A DNA stretch of 64,000 nt from Cercis canadensis (taxonomy: Eukaryota > Streptophyta > Magnoliopsida > Fabales > Fabaceae). The position numbers and the translations under genes are program-made. Where the stretch lies: the NCBI GenBank assembly GCA_003255065.1, contig QAOA01007668.1:189265-253264 (forward strand). The letters run 5' to 3'. Of this stretch, positions 62,469 through 64,000 are shown in pieces (position 1 is the first letter of the stretch; each line of letters begins with the position of its first letter). The notes under the pieces were generated by a model. It was not told the origin of the DNA. It did not search any database and saw only the letters and a program-made list of their open reading frames with translations.

Positions 62469-63057
62469 GTTGCATTGATAGGTTCCCAAAGAACCGCCCT
62501 CATATGAGTGAGGTGGTGAGAGAGGTTGAGAAAATTCGACCCCCATTGAAGTCAGAAGGTGCGAAAAGTATGGTNGAGAACAGTTCCACTATGATTAACA
62601 CAATCAAGATCAAGTATTATTACAATAGAATTCCCTTTGGCCTTGTTCTTGACTCTTGCACCAGATGCAAGCAAGATCCCCAAGCCTCACTCTATTCTCT
62701 TCTCTCAATCTTTCTATCCTTTTCCTCTCTGATTTCTCATAGCACCAGAAATGTTAAAGTAACAACTGATCCACGCATGTGTACGTCACATGCTTATATA
62801 GCAACTAACAACCAATTACAAGTCTTCCTATAAATTAGGATTACCAATCAATTAGCTTTAGTCAGTTATGACCATTAACTAACTAACTAAAAAATTAATA
62901 AATTGATTTATAATTAACTTGTAACTGATTTTTGAGACACTTCACATAACAGTTGCATTGATAGGTTCCCAAAGAACCGCCCTCATATGAGTGAGGTGGT
63001 GAGAGAGGTTGAGAAAATTCGACCCCCATTGAAGTCAGAAGGTGCGAAAAGTATGGT
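62093..63057. other. False duplication across the n at 62575
   Basis: 62576-63057 repeats 62093-62574 (LTR end, target duplication and kinase flank) with a few differences. Both copies carry the LTR/kinase junction. Confidence 0.9.
62469..62473. other. Copia target site duplication, right (gttgc)
   Basis: Identical to 57725-57729; it appears again at 62952-62956 in the second assembled copy. Confidence 0.95.
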
Positions 63058-63187
63058 ATTCATGGTGGGGATGACCTGGGGGCCGGGCAATAGGCTACTT
63101 TATTTTTGGTCCAGAGTCTTGGCAAAGGTATGCATTTTGTCAAAACAATTTTTACTTTGTGTTATTTTCGGTGGCCACCACCACTAA

Positions 63188-64000
63188 AAGAATGGAACAT
63201 GTTAAGAAAATTGACTAGTTCTGTAAAGTGATGACCACTTGGGATGCTCCCACGAGGAGGGAGACAACATGCATGAAGTTGATGGATAAAAAACCAAAAC
63301 AAATATTGTCAGATGACTATAATTTATGTTAATGAATAAATCAATTTCAATAATGAAATGTTAAATTATTGTTAGTGTAGTGAGATTTGTAAAAGGACTT
63401 TGAATTCAATATAAAGAAAAGTTCCGTGTAAAATAAATTAAAAAAATTTCAATAATTAAAAAATTAAATATATTATAGGTAACTATCGCGCACACATGAA
63501 GTGTCTTGGAAAAACTTAAAATGAATGAGAGGTTGCTTAATTTAGATAAACATTAATTCCCGCGTGAGAGCTTGGCGAGAAGTGCATTTTGTCAAAGGAA
63601 TGCCACTTGCTTTATCCTATATATATTTTCTGCTTTGATCAAGCTGGGAATGCTGAGCGTATGATTGAATCTGTTACGCGAGGAAGGCTCAAAAATGATG
63701 CTATGAAAGTGAGAGGCAGGTCAAAGTGCTAGTGAACTATTATATATATATATATATTCACAAAAATTTGTACATTTACGATTGTTTAAATTATACAAGT
63801 AACTTAATGGAAACTCAGTATAAAAAAAATTAAATAAATTCATCAAAATTTAGATAAAGTCACTTATTTAGTTAAATATGTAGTCATGACTAACAAAAAT
63901 TATATTAGATAGTATGATTCATATAATAAACAAATATTTATTCAAAATTTTATTGAAAAATATTGAAATGTCTATACCCATTAATTAAGAACACGGCCGG
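63188..64000. other. AT-rich 3' flank, no gene recognised
   Basis: Contains a short TA run near 63740 and no credible coding frame. Confidence 0.5.

Larger units (their letters stand above)
55675..63187 (+). pseudogene. LRR-III receptor-like pseudokinase gene, split by a copia insertion
   Basis: Exon 1 55675-57120 and exon 2 from 57230, GT/AG intron. The coding part is broken at 57729 and resumes after the retrotransposon (ATTGAT at 62474; second assembled copy 62957-63187). Removing the insertion and the false duplications at 56344 and 62575 leaves one open frame of about 660 codons. Order: signal peptide MGFLFSVLQCIPLAILAVLH; paired Cys; about five LRRs (for example LEDMELTGEISDNAFFNLEE); a transmembrane helix (YIINVVLLIAVIVLVYL); an atypical kinase. 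Lys of VVK is present, but the P-loop is LGQRTMGNS, HRD is replaced by PHGN and DFG by ANYG, as in pollen receptor-like kinases and relatives. Family members are catalytically weak or inactive scaffolds. The insertion removes the end of the C-lobe (FPKNRPHMSEVVREVEK), so the gene is probably disabled. The start is the ATG at 55675. Confidence 0.85.

Overview
The window is nuclear DNA from a flowering plant, most likely a woody, highly heterozygous eudicot (probably a rosid). The evidence is a 12-exon LysM receptor kinase, a three-exon class III peroxidase and a mitochondrial GCD1-like gene with GT/AG introns, AT-rich intergenic DNA, and abundant Ty1/copia, Ty3/gypsy, hAT, CACTA and MITE remnants. 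The species cannot be fixed from this sequence. Coding lengths and splice sites below were worked out by hand from reading frame and splice consensus.

Layout. 1-9620: one minus-strand copia element whose middle (integrase to reverse transcriptase) is replaced by about 6.7 kb of foreign DNA: 3.5 copies of a 1.69-kb tandem repeat, an unassigned stretch and a plastid psaA fragment. 9.6-21.4 kb: repeat-rich DNA with two copies of a broken GH9 endoglucanase 5' end, a fold-back MITE, a LINE remnant, a tiny hAT element, CA/GT-rich arrays and a long inverted-repeat element. 21.4-27.1 kb: old repeat DNA split by a Tat/Ogre-like solo LTR with a 5-bp target duplication. 28.9-35.2 kb: intact LysM receptor kinase of the CERK1/LYK/NFR1 type. 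36.4-37.6 kb: serine hydroxymethyltransferase exon relics. 38.8-40.5 kb: non-autonomous hAT element with a perfect 8-bp target duplication. 40.9-43.7 kb: intact GCD1-like gene. 44.5-46.5 kb: decayed CACTA transposase running into a 565-bp N gap. 48.4-49.9 kb: intact class III peroxidase. 52.4-55.3 kb: two MITEs. 55.7-63.2 kb: an LRR-III pseudokinase receptor gene cut in its last exon by a complete copia element with 5-bp target duplications.

Eight isolated single n characters occur. At seven of them the sequence restarts at a point already read, giving local false duplications of about 180-660 bp whose copies differ slightly (probably two haplotypes). They inflate repeats and break the receptor-kinase frame at 56344; the eighth lies in a poly-T run.

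Three genes look functional: the LysM kinase (chitin or symbiotic signal perception at the plasma membrane), the GCD1-like protein (mitochondrial) and the peroxidase (cell wall). They are independent transcription units. No tRNA, rRNA or CRISPR was seen.
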